41,908 nt of DNA, taken from positions 1 to 41,908 of IMG/VR virus record IMGVR_UViG_3300020122_000282; one strand, 5' to 3'. Positions 14,272 through 21,575 of the stretch are shown in pieces. This stretch comes from a virus. Under the pieces are notes generated by a model that saw only the letters and a list, made by a program, of their open reading frames with translations, was not told where the DNA came from and searched no databases. A program made the translations under genes and the position numbers. How positions within the stretch are numbered: position 1 is the stretch's first letter; each line of letters starts with the position of its first letter.

Positions 14272-15231
14272 TTATTGGTCGCACTCTTCATCTGCACAAT
14301 TGTTTTGGGGATGGATGGGATACATAAAGTCTACGCCTTTGAGTTCTGGCCCAGGGTCAATCGGGTTTCCGTTAACGATTATTTGGAAACAATACCTAGT
14401 TATGTGCAGAGGAGTGTTTTCAAAAACGTCATGATATTTAAGCCATCCCCACACATAGGCGAATTTGGTAGAGGTATGCACAGCCTGCAAATCTTCAGGC
14501 TTAATTCCATCAGAAGGGAAAACTGGTCCGAGTACGGAGGATTTTGGTGCAATGACAGCACGACCAAATTCAGTAGTTTCATATCGAAAATCAAAATCTT
14601 CCGGCAATTGCGTGTCTCTAAGACTGAAACGAACATGACTAGTCAGTTGCTTGGTAGGAGTATCCCCACAGTTGTCCCAGAAAAGCTGAAAGTAATATCG
14701 CTTTTCTCCATTGGCAATAGGCCTATACCAAAACTGAAATTTCCCTGGGAAGACAAAAGCACGTTCCCCGGCGATCATGGCATCATGAGCAATATCAGCG
14801 GCATCCCTGGAAGCCTTAGAGGATTCTTTGGCAAGCCGAAGAGTCTCCTGCATTTCACCAGCTTGCCTATCAGCGGTTCGTTTGGCGTCTTTGGCCATGG
14901 TATTCGTGGACTCCCACAATTTGTAAGTAACGAAGGCCAAGACTCCAGTGACAAGTACGAGCACAAAGGTAATACCGGCAGTCCACCCGGAATATTTGGC
15001 AAGCGATCTCTCGATTTCTATTTTTTCTTCCTCTTGTTTTCTATCGCTTTCGGATTTTTCGGCAGTCTTGGTGGTTATATCGCCTTGAATAACCAGAGGC
15101 GATTCTTGGGTGCCACGCTTGTCCTGAGTAGCTGGTTTATTCTCGGCTTTGGATTGTGGATCTGGGTAACCGTTTGATGATGAGATCACTACTATCAATG
15201 AACAAGATGCAAGAGCGAGGAAGATTCGCAT
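14272..15231 (-). CDS. Passenger membrane protein of the insertion element
   Basis: A protein of 319 residues starting two bases after the transposase stop. An N-terminal hydrophobic segment may be a signal or anchor. A lysine- and glutamate-rich linker leads to a strong membrane helix (A-G-I-T-F-V-L-V-L-V-T-G-V-L-A-F-V), then a coiled-coil stretch, then a soluble beta-rich domain (E-R-A-F-V-F-P-G-K-F onwards) with scattered cysteines. I recall similar proteins in Gram-negative chromosomes, without known function. Because it lies inside the inverted repeats it is cargo of the element. The long opposite-strand frame here is a shadow. Confidence 0.75.
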   Translation of the reverse strand: MRIFLALASCSLIVVISSSNGYPDPQSKAENKPATQDKRGTQESPLVIQGDITTKTAEKSESDRKQEEEKIEIERSLAKYSGWTAGITFVLVLVTGVLAFVTYKLWESTNTMAKDAKRTADRQAGEMQETLRLAKESSKASRDAADIAHDAMIAGERAFVFPGKFQFWYRPIANGEKRYYFQLFWDNCGDTPTKQLTSHVRFSLRDTQLPEDFDFRYETTEFGRAVIAPKSSVLGPVFPSDGIKPEDLQAVHTSTKFAYVWGWLKYHDVFENTPLHITRYCFQIIVNGNPIDPGPELKGVDFMYPIHPQNNCADEECDQ

Positions 15232-15233
15232 GG

Positions 15234-16154
15234 TCAGCACGCCTTGATTGCTGCGCCAAAGATGTCCGCATTCAGGCGCTGGTTATATCTGAACTCAAAC
15301 TCGTTAACATAAAGATGCAGATACTTCTTACTGACCTTATGGAACGTGCCCACGATGCCGCGTTTCACGATGGACCAGAAGCCTTCGATGGTGTTGGTAT
15401 GAATGGCTCCGCAGACATATTCGCCATGCGCATGATGCACCAAGCCATGGGGGAGTGTCTTGTCAAGCCAGCGATAACCCTTGTGATCGTCCGTCGAAAG
15501 CAGGCTGACTTTGTGCGAGACGGTTTCATCAACAAATCGGTTCAGGGTTGCCGCATCCGTGCGTTCAATCACGCGAGCTACTACATTCCCCTTGCGCTGT
15601 ACGGCTCCGACCACAATGAACTTTCCGGTTCCGCCTGTTCCGCCGAAATCCCCGCGTCCGCCCTTCCCCTTGTGCTTGTTCTTGGCTTTGCCGCCGACAT
15701 AGGTTTCATCCACTTCGACATAGCCGACCAGTTTCTTAAATTCGACATTGCCCAGCGCCACACGGATTTTGTTGCACATGAGCCATGCAGTTTTGTAGGA
15801 ACCGAATCCCATATAGCGGCAAACTTGAAGGGAGCTAATGCCCTTCTTGCTCGTGAGCATCAGATGAATGACGCGGAACCATTCACGCAGCGGCTTGTTG
15901 GTGTTCTCGAAGATCGTCCCGACCAGGACAGAAAAGCGGTAGCCTACGCTCCCAGGCGAGCACCTGTAGCATTGCCAGTGATAATTCTTCGGGTGTGGAT
16001 GCACATTCTCATTGGCGCAGCGCGGACAGCGCACGCCGTCCGGCCAGCGATTCTTCATCAGATATTCGGCACACGCCGCGTCATCTGGGAAGAGTCGCTC
16101 AAACTCGCCAATCGACATTTGATGAATGTGCAGGGTGTTTTTGGACTTCCGCAT
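15234..16154 (-). CDS. IS1595-family transposase
   Basis: A protein of 306 residues from ATG 16154, with AAAGGAG upstream. An N-terminal zinc ribbon (C43-x2-C46, C62-x2-C65) precedes the DDE core: Asp 149 in V-E-V-D-E-T-Y-V-G-G-K, Asp 222/223 in S-T-D-D-H-K-G-Y, and H-T-N-T-I-E-G-F-W-S with Glu 257. These are the hallmark motifs of the IS1595/ISXO2-like group. The protein appears intact, so the element may still be active. The longer frame to 16334 lies outside the element and is not used. Confidence 0.92.
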   Translation of the reverse strand: MRKSKNTLHIHQMSIGEFERLFPDDAACAEYLMKNRWPDGVRCPRCANENVHPHPKNYHWQCYRCSPGSVGYRFSVLVGTIFENTNKPLREWFRVIHLMLTSKKGISSLQVCRYMGFGSYKTAWLMCNKIRVALGNVEFKKLVGYVEVDETYVGGKAKNKHKGKGGRGDFGGTGGTGKFIVVGAVQRKGNVVARVIERTDAATLNRFVDETVSHKVSLLSTDDHKGYRWLDKTLPHGLVHHAHGEYVCGAIHTNTIEGFWSIVKRGIVGTFHKVSKKYLHLYVNEFEFRYNQRLNADIFGAAIKAC

Positions 16155-16202
16155 GATCTGGTCTCCTTTCAATCTGGAGCCAGTATGCCATGTTAGAAGA
16201 TA

Positions 16203-16226
16203 CCTGTCAAGAGGGGGATAATCGCC
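16203..16226. repeat. Terminal inverted repeat, right end of the IS
   Basis: Reverse complement partner of 14,230-14,253, 22 of 24 positions identical. It lies 48 bases upstream of the transposase start and may carry its promoter. Confidence 0.85.
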
Positions 16227-16290
16227 CAGATAAATGTACCTATCATGTGCAGAACGGCCAGATCGATATTTGCAGGAAGGAATTGAAGCC

Positions 16291-16974
16291 ATGAGACTCC
16301 TCGACCTCTTCTGCGGGGCTGGCGGGGCAGCCATGGGCTATCATCGTGCGGGATTCGAGGTGGTGGGCGTCGATAACCGTCCCCAAAAGCATTATCCATT
16401 TGAATCCCATTGCGCCGACGCCTTCGCGTTTTTAGAGAAGCATGGCCCGGAGTTCGACGTGATTCATGCGAGCCCGCCATGCCAGGCCTATAGTGAGGCT
16501 ACGCCAATGGCGCATCGTCAAAGCAGCCCTGCTCTAATTGCAGAAATCAGAACGGCACTCAAAAAAGTGAATCGGTTTTTTATTATTGAAAATGTCGAGA
16601 ATGCACGAAAGCACTTGAAGAATCCTCTTATGCTCTGCGGCACTCATTTCAACTTACCCATTTGGCGGCATCGATATTTTGAATGCAATCCAGATTTATT
16701 CGCGCTTTTGCCTCACTGCAAACATGAGCGATATCCGATCACGATTCATAGTGGGAGTCATACGAGGAAGACGTTCACGCCAATTCTCTGCACAGGTGGT
16801 GGTGACGGCATTCGGAGCAGCCGCAAAACGCATCGACCGCGTGAGGCAGTCATGGCGATACGGTATGCGATGGAAATTCCTTGGATGCTTCAAAAAGAAC
16901 TAACTGAAGCCATTCCCCCCGCCTATACCGAGTGGATCGGGCGGCGATTGCTGGAGGCATTATGCCATCAGTGA
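16291..16974 (+). CDS. DNA cytosine-5 methyltransferase
   Basis: A protein of 227 residues from ATG 16291, with AGGAAGG upstream. Motifs of the C5 family appear in order: SAM-binding L-D-L-F-C-G-A-G-G-A (4-13), catalytic S-P-P-C-Q (61-65), I-I-E-N-V (98-102), R-H-R near 126-128, and A-I-P-P-A-Y near the C-terminus. It is short for the family, and the target-recognition part is reduced, as in other phage versions. It probably methylates phage DNA against host restriction. No restriction enzyme lies beside it. Confidence 0.85.
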   Translation: MRLLDLFCGAGGAAMGYHRAGFEVVGVDNRPQKHYPFESHCADAFAFLEKHGPEFDVIHASPPCQAYSEATPMAHRQSSPALIAEIRTALKKVNRFFIIENVENARKHLKNPLMLCGTHFNLPIWRHRYFECNPDLFALLPHCKHERYPITIHSGSHTRKTFTPILCTGGGDGIRSSRKTHRPREAVMAIRYAMEIPWMLQKELTEAIPPAYTEWIGRRLLEALCHQ

Positions 16975-17024
16975 TTTTATTCAGCGGCGTGTGGTGGCTC
17001 GTCGAGAAGGCGATCAGACCATGA
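16962..17024 (+). CDS. Tiny coupled open frame (20 aa)
   Basis: An ATG inside the end of the methyltransferase gene leads to a 20-residue peptide with a hydrophobic middle. It ends in ATGA with the next gene. It may be only a translational bridge between neighbours. Kept because it follows the operon's overlap rule. Confidence 0.3.
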   Translation: MPSVILFSGVWWLVEKAIRP

Positions 17025-17152
17025 AGAATAAACGCTCATATCCGAAGGATGTGCAATTAGCTCTCACGCGAGGCAAGCTCGTCGTCACAGAGCGCCTGCT
17101 TCAGCAGGCGGCCAAACTCATCCGCCTCGCGTATCAGGAACTTACACCATGA
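17021..17152 (+). CDS. Small basic helical protein (43 aa)
   Basis: ATGA overlaps on both sides. The peptide is strongly basic at its start and then a single amphipathic helix (Val/Leu/Ala with Lys, Arg and Gln). No family recognised. A DNA- or protein-binding role would be a guess. Confidence 0.5.
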   Translation: MKNKRSYPKDVQLALTRGKLVVTERLLQQAAKLIRLAYQELTP

Positions 17153-17304
17153 GAAAAGCCGTCTATACCATATCTCTCTATCCCCGCGCGAATGGGCCGG
17201 TGAAGCCAAGGAGTGTCGCTCAGGACGTGCTGGCCATTGTCCAGGGGGCGCTGCTGCTATTTCTCTTATACTGGATTGCACTCTTACTGATGGGAGGTTT
17301 TTAA
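17149..17304 (+). CDS. Small single-pass membrane protein (51 aa)
   Basis: ATG overlaps the upstream stop as ATGA. A basic, proline-containing N-terminal half (about 25 residues) leads to a strong C-terminal membrane helix (G-A-L-L-L-F-L-L-Y-W-I-A-L-L-L-M). A cytoplasmic N-terminus is likely from the charges. Function unknown; an early membrane protein could act in superinfection exclusion or host takeover, but nothing shows this. Confidence 0.55.
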   Translation: MRKAVYTISLYPRANGPVKPRSVAQDVLAIVQGALLLFLLYWIALLLMGGF

Positions 17305-17305
17305 G

Positions 17306-17506
17306 ATGTACGACAATCAGAAGGAATTATCGACTGCCGCAGGCTGTGTTGAGGTGAGGCGTCCTACTTTGACTGAACGCTTGAAAGAAGAACGAGCCTC
17401 TTATGCGAGTCGTCTGGCCGAACTCGATGCGGCCATTTCCGCGCTAGAAGCCAACCCGCAAGTGCAGGTGGTATTGGATCTCGTGCAGAAAGTCTCACGG
17501 TTATGA
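17306..17506 (+). CDS. Small coiled-coil protein (66 aa)
   Basis: It begins one base after the upstream TAA, with GGAGG in the preceding gene's end as its ribosome-binding site. Residues 20-50 form a clear heptad pattern (L-T-E-R-L-K-E-E-R-A-S-Y-A-S-R-L-A-E-L), so it is probably an oligomeric coiled coil. Stop and next start overlap (ATGA). No family recognised. Confidence 0.6.
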   Translation: MYDNQKELSTAAGCVEVRRPTLTERLKEERASYASRLAELDAAISALEANPQVQVVLDLVQKVSRL

Positions 17507-17634
17507 GCATCGCCGACGGTGAGGAGACCGAACCCAGTGAGCCGGAATGGGCGATCCTGCATGAATCTGTCTGGGATTGTCCCTGTTGCTGGACCGAGGC
17601 CTTAGAGCGCGTGAAGGAGCCTAACGATGAATAA
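17503..17634 (+). CDS. Small acidic Cys protein (43 aa)
   Basis: It overlaps the upstream stop (ATGA) and the next gene by eight bases. The N-terminal third is very acidic. A W-D-C-P-C-C-W segment could bind metal. Too short to assign; tight packing supports that it is expressed. Confidence 0.5.
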   Translation: MSIADGEETEPSEPEWAILHESVWDCPCCWTEALERVKEPNDE

Positions 17635-17803
17635 ACACATTATGCGAGCCATGGGGCTGGGGCAAGAAGTCAATCTGGTGGAACAGGGTCTCTGTCCATT
17701 TTGTCGAAAGCCTCCTGGAGAATTTCGCGATGCGCTCTCACAAAAAGAATTTGGCATCAGCGGGCTCTGCCAATCCTGTCAAGATGACTTCTTTGGGAAG
17801 TAG
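17627..17803 (+). CDS. Zinc-ribbon protein (58 aa)
   Basis: ATG 17627 lies in the end of the previous gene. C-P-F-C at residues 23-26 and C-Q-S-C at 48-51 make a four-cysteine ribbon. The spacing and the phrase between them (E-F-G-I-S-G-L-C) suit a small phage zinc-ribbon family. It directly precedes the exonuclease gene. Function unknown. Confidence 0.65.
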   Translation: MNKHIMRAMGLGQEVNLVEQGLCPFCRKPPGEFRDALSQKEFGISGLCQSCQDDFFGK

Positions 17804-17806
17804 GCC

Positions 17807-18727
17807 ATGCTCATAGAGAAAATCATTGAGCAGAAGCAAAAGAAAATCCGACTGCGGCCATGTCATACGAACCGAGCCTCGTCGCTGGGCCATATTTGCG
17901 AGCGGAAATTGGTCTTTGACCGCACACGTTGGGAGGAAGCGACGCTGTATGATGTGGGACTACAATTCATTTTCGATGAAGGGAATTTACAAGAGGCGCA
18001 AGTGCTTAAAGACTTAGCGGAAGCCGGCTGGCAGATCTTAGAGCAACAGCGCGATTATGAATGGAAGCAGTATCAGATCACGGCCCATCTCGACGGCAAG
18101 GTGCTGATCCCCGAGCAGATCATGCTCCCGCCACTCGAAATCAAATCCATGAATCCGTTTACCTTTAAGACGATTAATTCCGCCCAGGATATTCTGCAAT
18201 CCAAAAAGCATTATATCCGCGCGTATGCCTCGCAGATGCAACTCTATCTCTTGCTCTCCAACAGCGAGCGCGGTGTCTTTATTTTTAAGGATAAAAGCAG
18301 TGGGCAGCTCAAGGAAATCTGGATGGAATTAGACTATCAGGCGGCCGAAGACCTGTTGAAGAAAGCCGAGCGGATCAATGCTTTCGTGGCGAACAAGGAA
18401 ACGCCGCCGCCGATTCCCTGGGATGAGGACATTTGCGGACGCTGCGCCTATGCCCATATCTGCTTGCCGGAAGCCAAACGGGAAGCAATTGACTTAACCA
18501 ATGATCCTGAGTTGGAAGTGAAGTTGCAGCGCCGCGCGGCACTCGATCCGCTGCGCAAGGAATATGCTGAACTCGACGAGGAGATTAAGGATCTCGTTAA
18601 AGAAAAGCCGCGCGTGCTCTGCGGCGATTTTCTCCTGACCGGGAAATGGCAGGAGCGCAGCGGCAAGAAGTTTTGGGTGACGAAGATCGATCAATTGACC
18701 GTAACGAAAGGATTGCCTGATGCCTGA
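17807..18727 (+). CDS. Cas4/RecB-like exonuclease with probable iron-sulphur cluster
   Basis: A protein of 306 residues. The PD-(D/E)XK core is visible as Asp 96 in T-A-H-L-D-G, then L-E-I-K-S (Glu 111, Lys 113), then the QxxxY-like S-Q-M-Q-L-Y helix near 142-147. Cys 31 in G-H-I-C-E-R-K pairs at a distance with Cys 210, 213 and 219 in I-C-G-R-C-A-Y-A-H-I-C, the layout of the 4Fe-4S cluster in Cas4 and AddB. A charged coiled-coil tail follows. With the next gene it probably forms a recombination pair that resects DNA ends for annealing. Confidence 0.82.
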   Translation: MLIEKIIEQKQKKIRLRPCHTNRASSLGHICERKLVFDRTRWEEATLYDVGLQFIFDEGNLQEAQVLKDLAEAGWQILEQQRDYEWKQYQITAHLDGKVLIPEQIMLPPLEIKSMNPFTFKTINSAQDILQSKKHYIRAYASQMQLYLLLSNSERGVFIFKDKSSGQLKEIWMELDYQAAEDLLKKAERINAFVANKETPPPIPWDEDICGRCAYAHICLPEAKREAIDLTNDPELEVKLQRRAALDPLRKEYAELDEEIKDLVKEKPRVLCGDFLLTGKWQERSGKKFWVTKIDQLTVTKGLPDA

Positions 18728-19742
18728 AGACAATGGACAAGCGGTGGCGATTGGCACGACCGGCCTGGTGGACGATCAACTCTTGGCCGTTGCCGCTGCT
18801 GCTGAACGCCGCGTAGAAGCGATCAATCGCATTAAGATCCTCTCGCTGAAGGTGACGAACGCCCATGACTGGAACGACCAGGGAGGCAAACCCTATATGG
18901 CGGTCTCAGGAGCTGAGAAGGTGGCGCGCCTGTTCGGCATTTCGTGGCGGCTCGATCCGCCGGTCCGAGAAGATCATGATGACGGTCATTTTGATTATTC
19001 CTTCAAAGGCTATTTTTCAATGGGCACGGCTGAAATTGAAGTGGTCGGCACGCGGGGAAGTCAAGATCCCTGGTTTAGTATGAGCGGGAACAAAGAGATT
19101 CCCCCATCAGAGATTGACCGTAATGATGTGAAGAAGGGCGCGATGACCAACTGTATCGGCAATGGAATTAGCCGGTTGCTTGGGATTCGTAACTTGACCT
19201 GGGAAGAACTCGCCCAGGCTGGAATCAAGCATACAGATGTCGGGAAGGTAATGTACCGAGATAGCGATCCGAACGCCGCCATGAAATTGCCGAATTATGG
19301 GCGGCATAAGGGTCAACAGATGGATGATCCAGCGGTCCCGATTGAGGAATTGCGCTATTATTTAGCAGGAGCAGAGAAATCGATCGCCGATCCTGAGAAG
19401 GCGAAATATAAGGCGAATAATGAAAAGATGCAGGATGCACTCAAGGCTGAAATTGCCAAACGAGAAAAGCCATCAGATGAACCCAAGCCGGCGGACGGCG
19501 CTGGTTCAGTTTCTCCACAGGCTGACCTACCCCAGCAAGCCAGCGATGCGCCAGCACAGGCAGAGGAGGCGCAGGCTTCCTCTGCCGATCCCGCCGAGCC
19601 GTATCGCGTGAAGCTGCGCGTTTGCGAACGGTCTCCGGAAGTCCTTACGCGCACCTATAATGCCATTCCGCCTGAGATTCGCCAAGACTGCCATGCAGAG
19701 TTTCAGGCCCAGTTGAATACGGTCATGAAGAAAAAGAAATGA
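18720..19742 (+). CDS. Putative recombination or annealing protein
   Basis: A protein of 340 residues overlapping the exonuclease by eight bases. The core (residues 20-180) has H-D-W-N-D-Q-G-G-K-P-Y followed by G-A-E-K-V-A-R-L-F-G-I, beta-rich stretches, and V-K-K-G-A-M-T-N-C-I-G-N-G. This pattern is seen in phage proteins paired with exonucleases. Residues about 185-245 carry Y-G-R-H-K-G-Q-Q then a helix, like a small C-terminal module on some nucleases. A Pro/Ala/Gln-rich linker and a basic tail end it. An annealing role is inferred mainly from the gene pair; I cannot assign RecT, Erf or Rad52. Confidence 0.55.
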   Translation: MPEDNGQAVAIGTTGLVDDQLLAVAAAAERRVEAINRIKILSLKVTNAHDWNDQGGKPYMAVSGAEKVARLFGISWRLDPPVREDHDDGHFDYSFKGYFSMGTAEIEVVGTRGSQDPWFSMSGNKEIPPSEIDRNDVKKGAMTNCIGNGISRLLGIRNLTWEELAQAGIKHTDVGKVMYRDSDPNAAMKLPNYGRHKGQQMDDPAVPIEELRYYLAGAEKSIADPEKAKYKANNEKMQDALKAEIAKREKPSDEPKPADGAGSVSPQADLPQQASDAPAQAEEAQASSADPAEPYRVKLRVCERSPEVLTRTYNAIPPEIRQDCHAEFQAQLNTVMKKKK

Positions 19743-20185
19743 GCATCCAGCACGTCAGCGAAGAGCAATTTGCGGCGATGGAGAAACGGGTGAAAGGAAA
19801 TGCCAGAGGAGGCCAGCAGGGACACGGTATACGAGTCACCAATCACTCCGTGGGTGATCTGCCGCGTGCCTCCTCACCCTATCGCTCCAAATGGGAAGCG
19901 GCGTTTGCGAATAAATTGGAACTAGAGAAGCGGGCGGGGATTATTTCCCAATACTGGTATGAACCATTTTCTATTTGGTTGCCAGGGAAGATTCGGTTTA
20001 AGCCGGACTTCATGGTAAAAACATTTGAAGATCCGGTGATGGAAATCATCGAGGTAAAAGGTTGGAGTCGCAACCGCCGCGATGGGATCACGCGCCTGAA
20101 GATGGCGGCGGCACTGTTCCCATGCTTCGTATGGCGCATGGTCTGGATGAAGAAAGGCGGCGGGTTTGACGGAGAATATGTATGA
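19739..20185 (+). CDS. DUF1064-like PD-(D/E)XK nuclease
   Basis: A protein of 148 residues, ATGA-coupled to the annealing gene. A basic, glycine-rich N-terminus precedes Y-R-S-K-W-E-A-A-F-A-N, then a Y-W-Y-E-P-F strand, then the catalytic core F-K-P-D-F (Asp near 90) and I-I-E-V-K-G-W (Glu and Lys near 103-105), with a helix ending in a proline before the last strand. This layout is typical of small phage nucleases related to junction resolvases. It probably trims branched DNA during recombination or replication. Confidence 0.7.
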   Translation: MSIQHVSEEQFAAMEKRVKGNARGGQQGHGIRVTNHSVGDLPRASSPYRSKWEAAFANKLELEKRAGIISQYWYEPFSIWLPGKIRFKPDFMVKTFEDPVMEIIEVKGWSRNRRDGITRLKMAAALFPCFVWRMVWMKKGGGFDGEYV

Positions 20186-20400
20186 CGCCGCTGACTACCT
20201 ATATCGTCCCCGCGAAACTTGTGGGGCTGTTTACGATCGAGGAGACCATAGAGGTGTATAAAGTCGCCGACGTGGAGGCAGCACTGACAGATTGCAGGGA
20301 GATTCTTGACGATATTGCGTCGGGAGATTTTGAGTATACGCAGGGCTTTCGAGCGCGAGCGAATATACTGCTCGACCGGCTGAAAGGAACGCCCGCATGA
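20182..20400 (+). CDS. Small hypothetical protein (72 aa)
   Basis: ATGA overlaps both neighbours. An N-terminal beta-rich part (T-Y-I-V-P-A-K-L-V-G-L-F-T-I) leads to helical segments with an acidic surface. No motif recognised. It may assist the recombination genes just upstream, judged only by linkage. Confidence 0.55.
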   Translation: MTPLTTYIVPAKLVGLFTIEETIEVYKVADVEAALTDCREILDDIASGDFEYTQGFRARANILLDRLKGTPA

Positions 20401-20579
20401 CGATCCAGGTAAAAGTGGGAGATTGGATATGTTGGAAACAAATGGGCTTGCCCAGCTATGCGCGAGTCGAATATATCGTGGACCATGAAGGCCTAAAACG
20501 GACAGAATTTGTTACGACGACCGGTACCTGTTTGTATGACGACATTCTCGAAGTCCGCTCCCCGCAGGAGGGTGCATGA
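20397..20579 (+). CDS. Small beta-rich protein (60 aa)
   Basis: ATGA-coupled on both sides. The sequence looks like a small beta barrel (I-Q-V-K-V-G-D-W-I at the start, then Y-A-R-V-E-Y-I-V-D and T-E-F-V-T-T-T-G), an SH3- or OB-like pattern. Function unknown. Confidence 0.55.
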   Translation: MTIQVKVGDWICWKQMGLPSYARVEYIVDHEGLKRTEFVTTTGTCLYDDILEVRSPQEGA

Positions 20580-20668
20580 TATTGTGTTACATACAAGGGC
20601 TTATAAGTGGAATCGCCTTAGCGACGGTCTTCTGGGTTGGATTCATTATGTTCAGGATCAAGCCATGA
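20576..20668 (+). CDS. Tiny membrane protein (30 aa)
   Basis: ATG overlaps the upstream TGA, and its own stop overlaps the next ATG. Almost the whole 30-residue peptide is one membrane helix (I-S-G-I-A-L-A-T-V-F-W-V-G-F-I-M-F) with a basic C-terminus (R-I-K-P). Its overlaps and pattern match several other mini-membrane genes here. Confidence 0.45.
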   Translation: MILCYIQGLISGIALATVFWVGFIMFRIKP

Positions 20669-20901
20669 CCGACGACGCGCTGCGGCGAGAGGCGGAAGCC
20701 TGCTATCAACGACTGAATACGCCGAATTATTATCTCAATTATCTCAATAATATCGATATTGAAATGCTGGTCACCTTCGCCCAGGCCCAGCGAGCGGCGG
20801 AAGTGCGGGCGTTCCAGCAATTCTTATCAGTGCAATCGTTTCCGGTTTCAAAGGTACTGACGAACTGGCTCGACCAGCGGGCGAAGGAGTGGGAGGCATG
20901 A
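20665..20901 (+). CDS. Small helical protein (78 aa)
   Basis: I take ATG 20665, coupled as ATGA; the longer frame from 20509 runs through other genes. The product is helical and Asn/Tyr-rich in its first half (N-Y-Y-L-N-Y-L-N-N), with a tryptophan near each end of the last helix. No family recognised. Confidence 0.55.
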   Translation: MTDDALRREAEACYQRLNTPNYYLNYLNNIDIEMLVTFAQAQRAAEVRAFQQFLSVQSFPVSKVLTNWLDQRAKEWEA

Positions 20902-21080
20902 GTTGGATTTTGATTGTCTATTTTATTACAACACGGGGCAATGGGTACGGAGAAATGGCCTTTCCCCAGTTCCCTTTTCCTACTGAAGCTGCCTGTCAAA
21001 CTATAGGCGAGATGGTGGTAAAGGCAACGCCTGACATGATTTATCTCCATCCTCCTTTTCGGTGCGTGGTGGAAGGATGA
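20898..21080 (+). CDS. Small hydrophobic-start protein (60 aa)
   Basis: ATG 20898 is coupled (ATGA). The start W-I-L-I-V-Y-F-I could be a short anchor or a buried strand. A Phe/Pro-rich middle (F-P-Q-F-P-F-P) and two cysteines follow. No family recognised. Confidence 0.5.
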   Translation: MSWILIVYFITTRGNGYGEMAFPQFPFPTEAACQTIGEMVVKATPDMIYLHPPFRCVVEG

Positions 21081-21388
21081 CCGAGCCGTTGAGCCGAGCG
21101 CAGCGAGTCCGCCAACTCTTCGAGGCGCACAATTATGTGCTGGCCTCGGTAAGCAATGTGCTGGAGGTCATGCGCGTGGTGGAATCGGAAGAGATCGCGA
21201 GCCTGCAACGACAGCTCGCGCAAGTCACAGTGGAGCGGAATGATTGGAAGGCGAACTATACGGCATTGCAAAAAGAGCGACTATCAATCTTGGAGCATTG
21301 TGAAAATCATAAGCAGCAGCTCGCCACGTGTCAGGAAGACCTCCGCGCGACCAAGGCCACCCCGGAGGAACGGAGGAAGCATGAATGA
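21077..21388 (+). CDS. Coiled-coil protein (103 aa)
   Basis: ATG 21077 overlaps the upstream stop. From residue 35 to the end it is one long heptad-type coiled coil rich in Glu, Gln, Leu and Lys, with two cysteines and two histidines. It probably dimerises. Function unknown; early-operon position only. Confidence 0.6.
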   Translation: MTEPLSRAQRVRQLFEAHNYVLASVSNVLEVMRVVESEEIASLQRQLAQVTVERNDWKANYTALQKERLSILEHCENHKQQLATCQEDLRATKATPEERRKHE

Positions 21389-21575
21389 AATTCTTCATAT
21401 TTGCAGGTCGTGTAAAGAGGGCATTATAGGAGATTATACCGTATCGGTTGGACCTAGAAAACAGGATGGTTCTTTCTACCCTGACAAAGTATACCATCCT
21501 GCCTGCTATGGAGCATTATTGGCTAGAGCGAGCACGTTATTTAATCCTATGAAGGAGGTGAAGGAGGCCCCATGA
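21381..21575 (+). CDS. Small zinc-motif protein (64 aa)
   Basis: ATG 21381 lies eight bases inside the upstream gene. C-R-S-C near residue 8 and H-P-A-C near 39 suggest a metal site. The end of this gene carries two strong ribosome-binding sites (GGAGGTG and GGAGG) that serve the PEP-CTERM gene. Confidence 0.55.
   Translation: MNEILHICRSCKEGIIGDYTVSVGPRKQDGSFYPDKVYHPACYGALLARASTLFNPMKEVKEAP

Larger units (their letters stand above)
14230..16226 (-). mobile_element. IS1595-family insertion element with passenger gene
   Basis: A 1,997-bp element bounded by 24-base inverted repeats. It carries two minus-strand genes, an IS1595-type transposase and a downstream membrane-protein gene. The IS1595 family is known to include elements with passenger genes. 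Both genes oppose the surrounding phage operon. The eight bases outside each end differ, so the usual target duplication is not seen; an older insertion or a deletion could explain that. Confidence 0.85.
14198..16294 (+). pseudogene. Small gene interrupted by the IS1595-family element
   Basis: An ATG at 14,198 overlaps the previous stop as ATGA and reads MTRALTELLTK before the element begins at 14,230. On the far side, a frame from 16,229 reads 21 codons and ends in a TGA that overlaps the methyltransferase ATG (ATGA). Both ends follow the operon's coupling rule, so they are probably the head and tail of one gene. No target duplication is visible, so some of the middle may have been lost. Original function unknown. 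Confidence 0.6.

Noticed and set aside
14176-15177. Long plus-strand frame of 333 codons
   Set aside because: It lies opposite the IS passenger gene, whose minus-strand product has a coherent signal, membrane helix and soluble domain, and it crosses the left IS end. It is a shadow.
14222-16234. 8-base target duplication of the IS
   Set aside because: The flanks CTCACGAA and CAGATAAA do not match, so no duplication is claimed.
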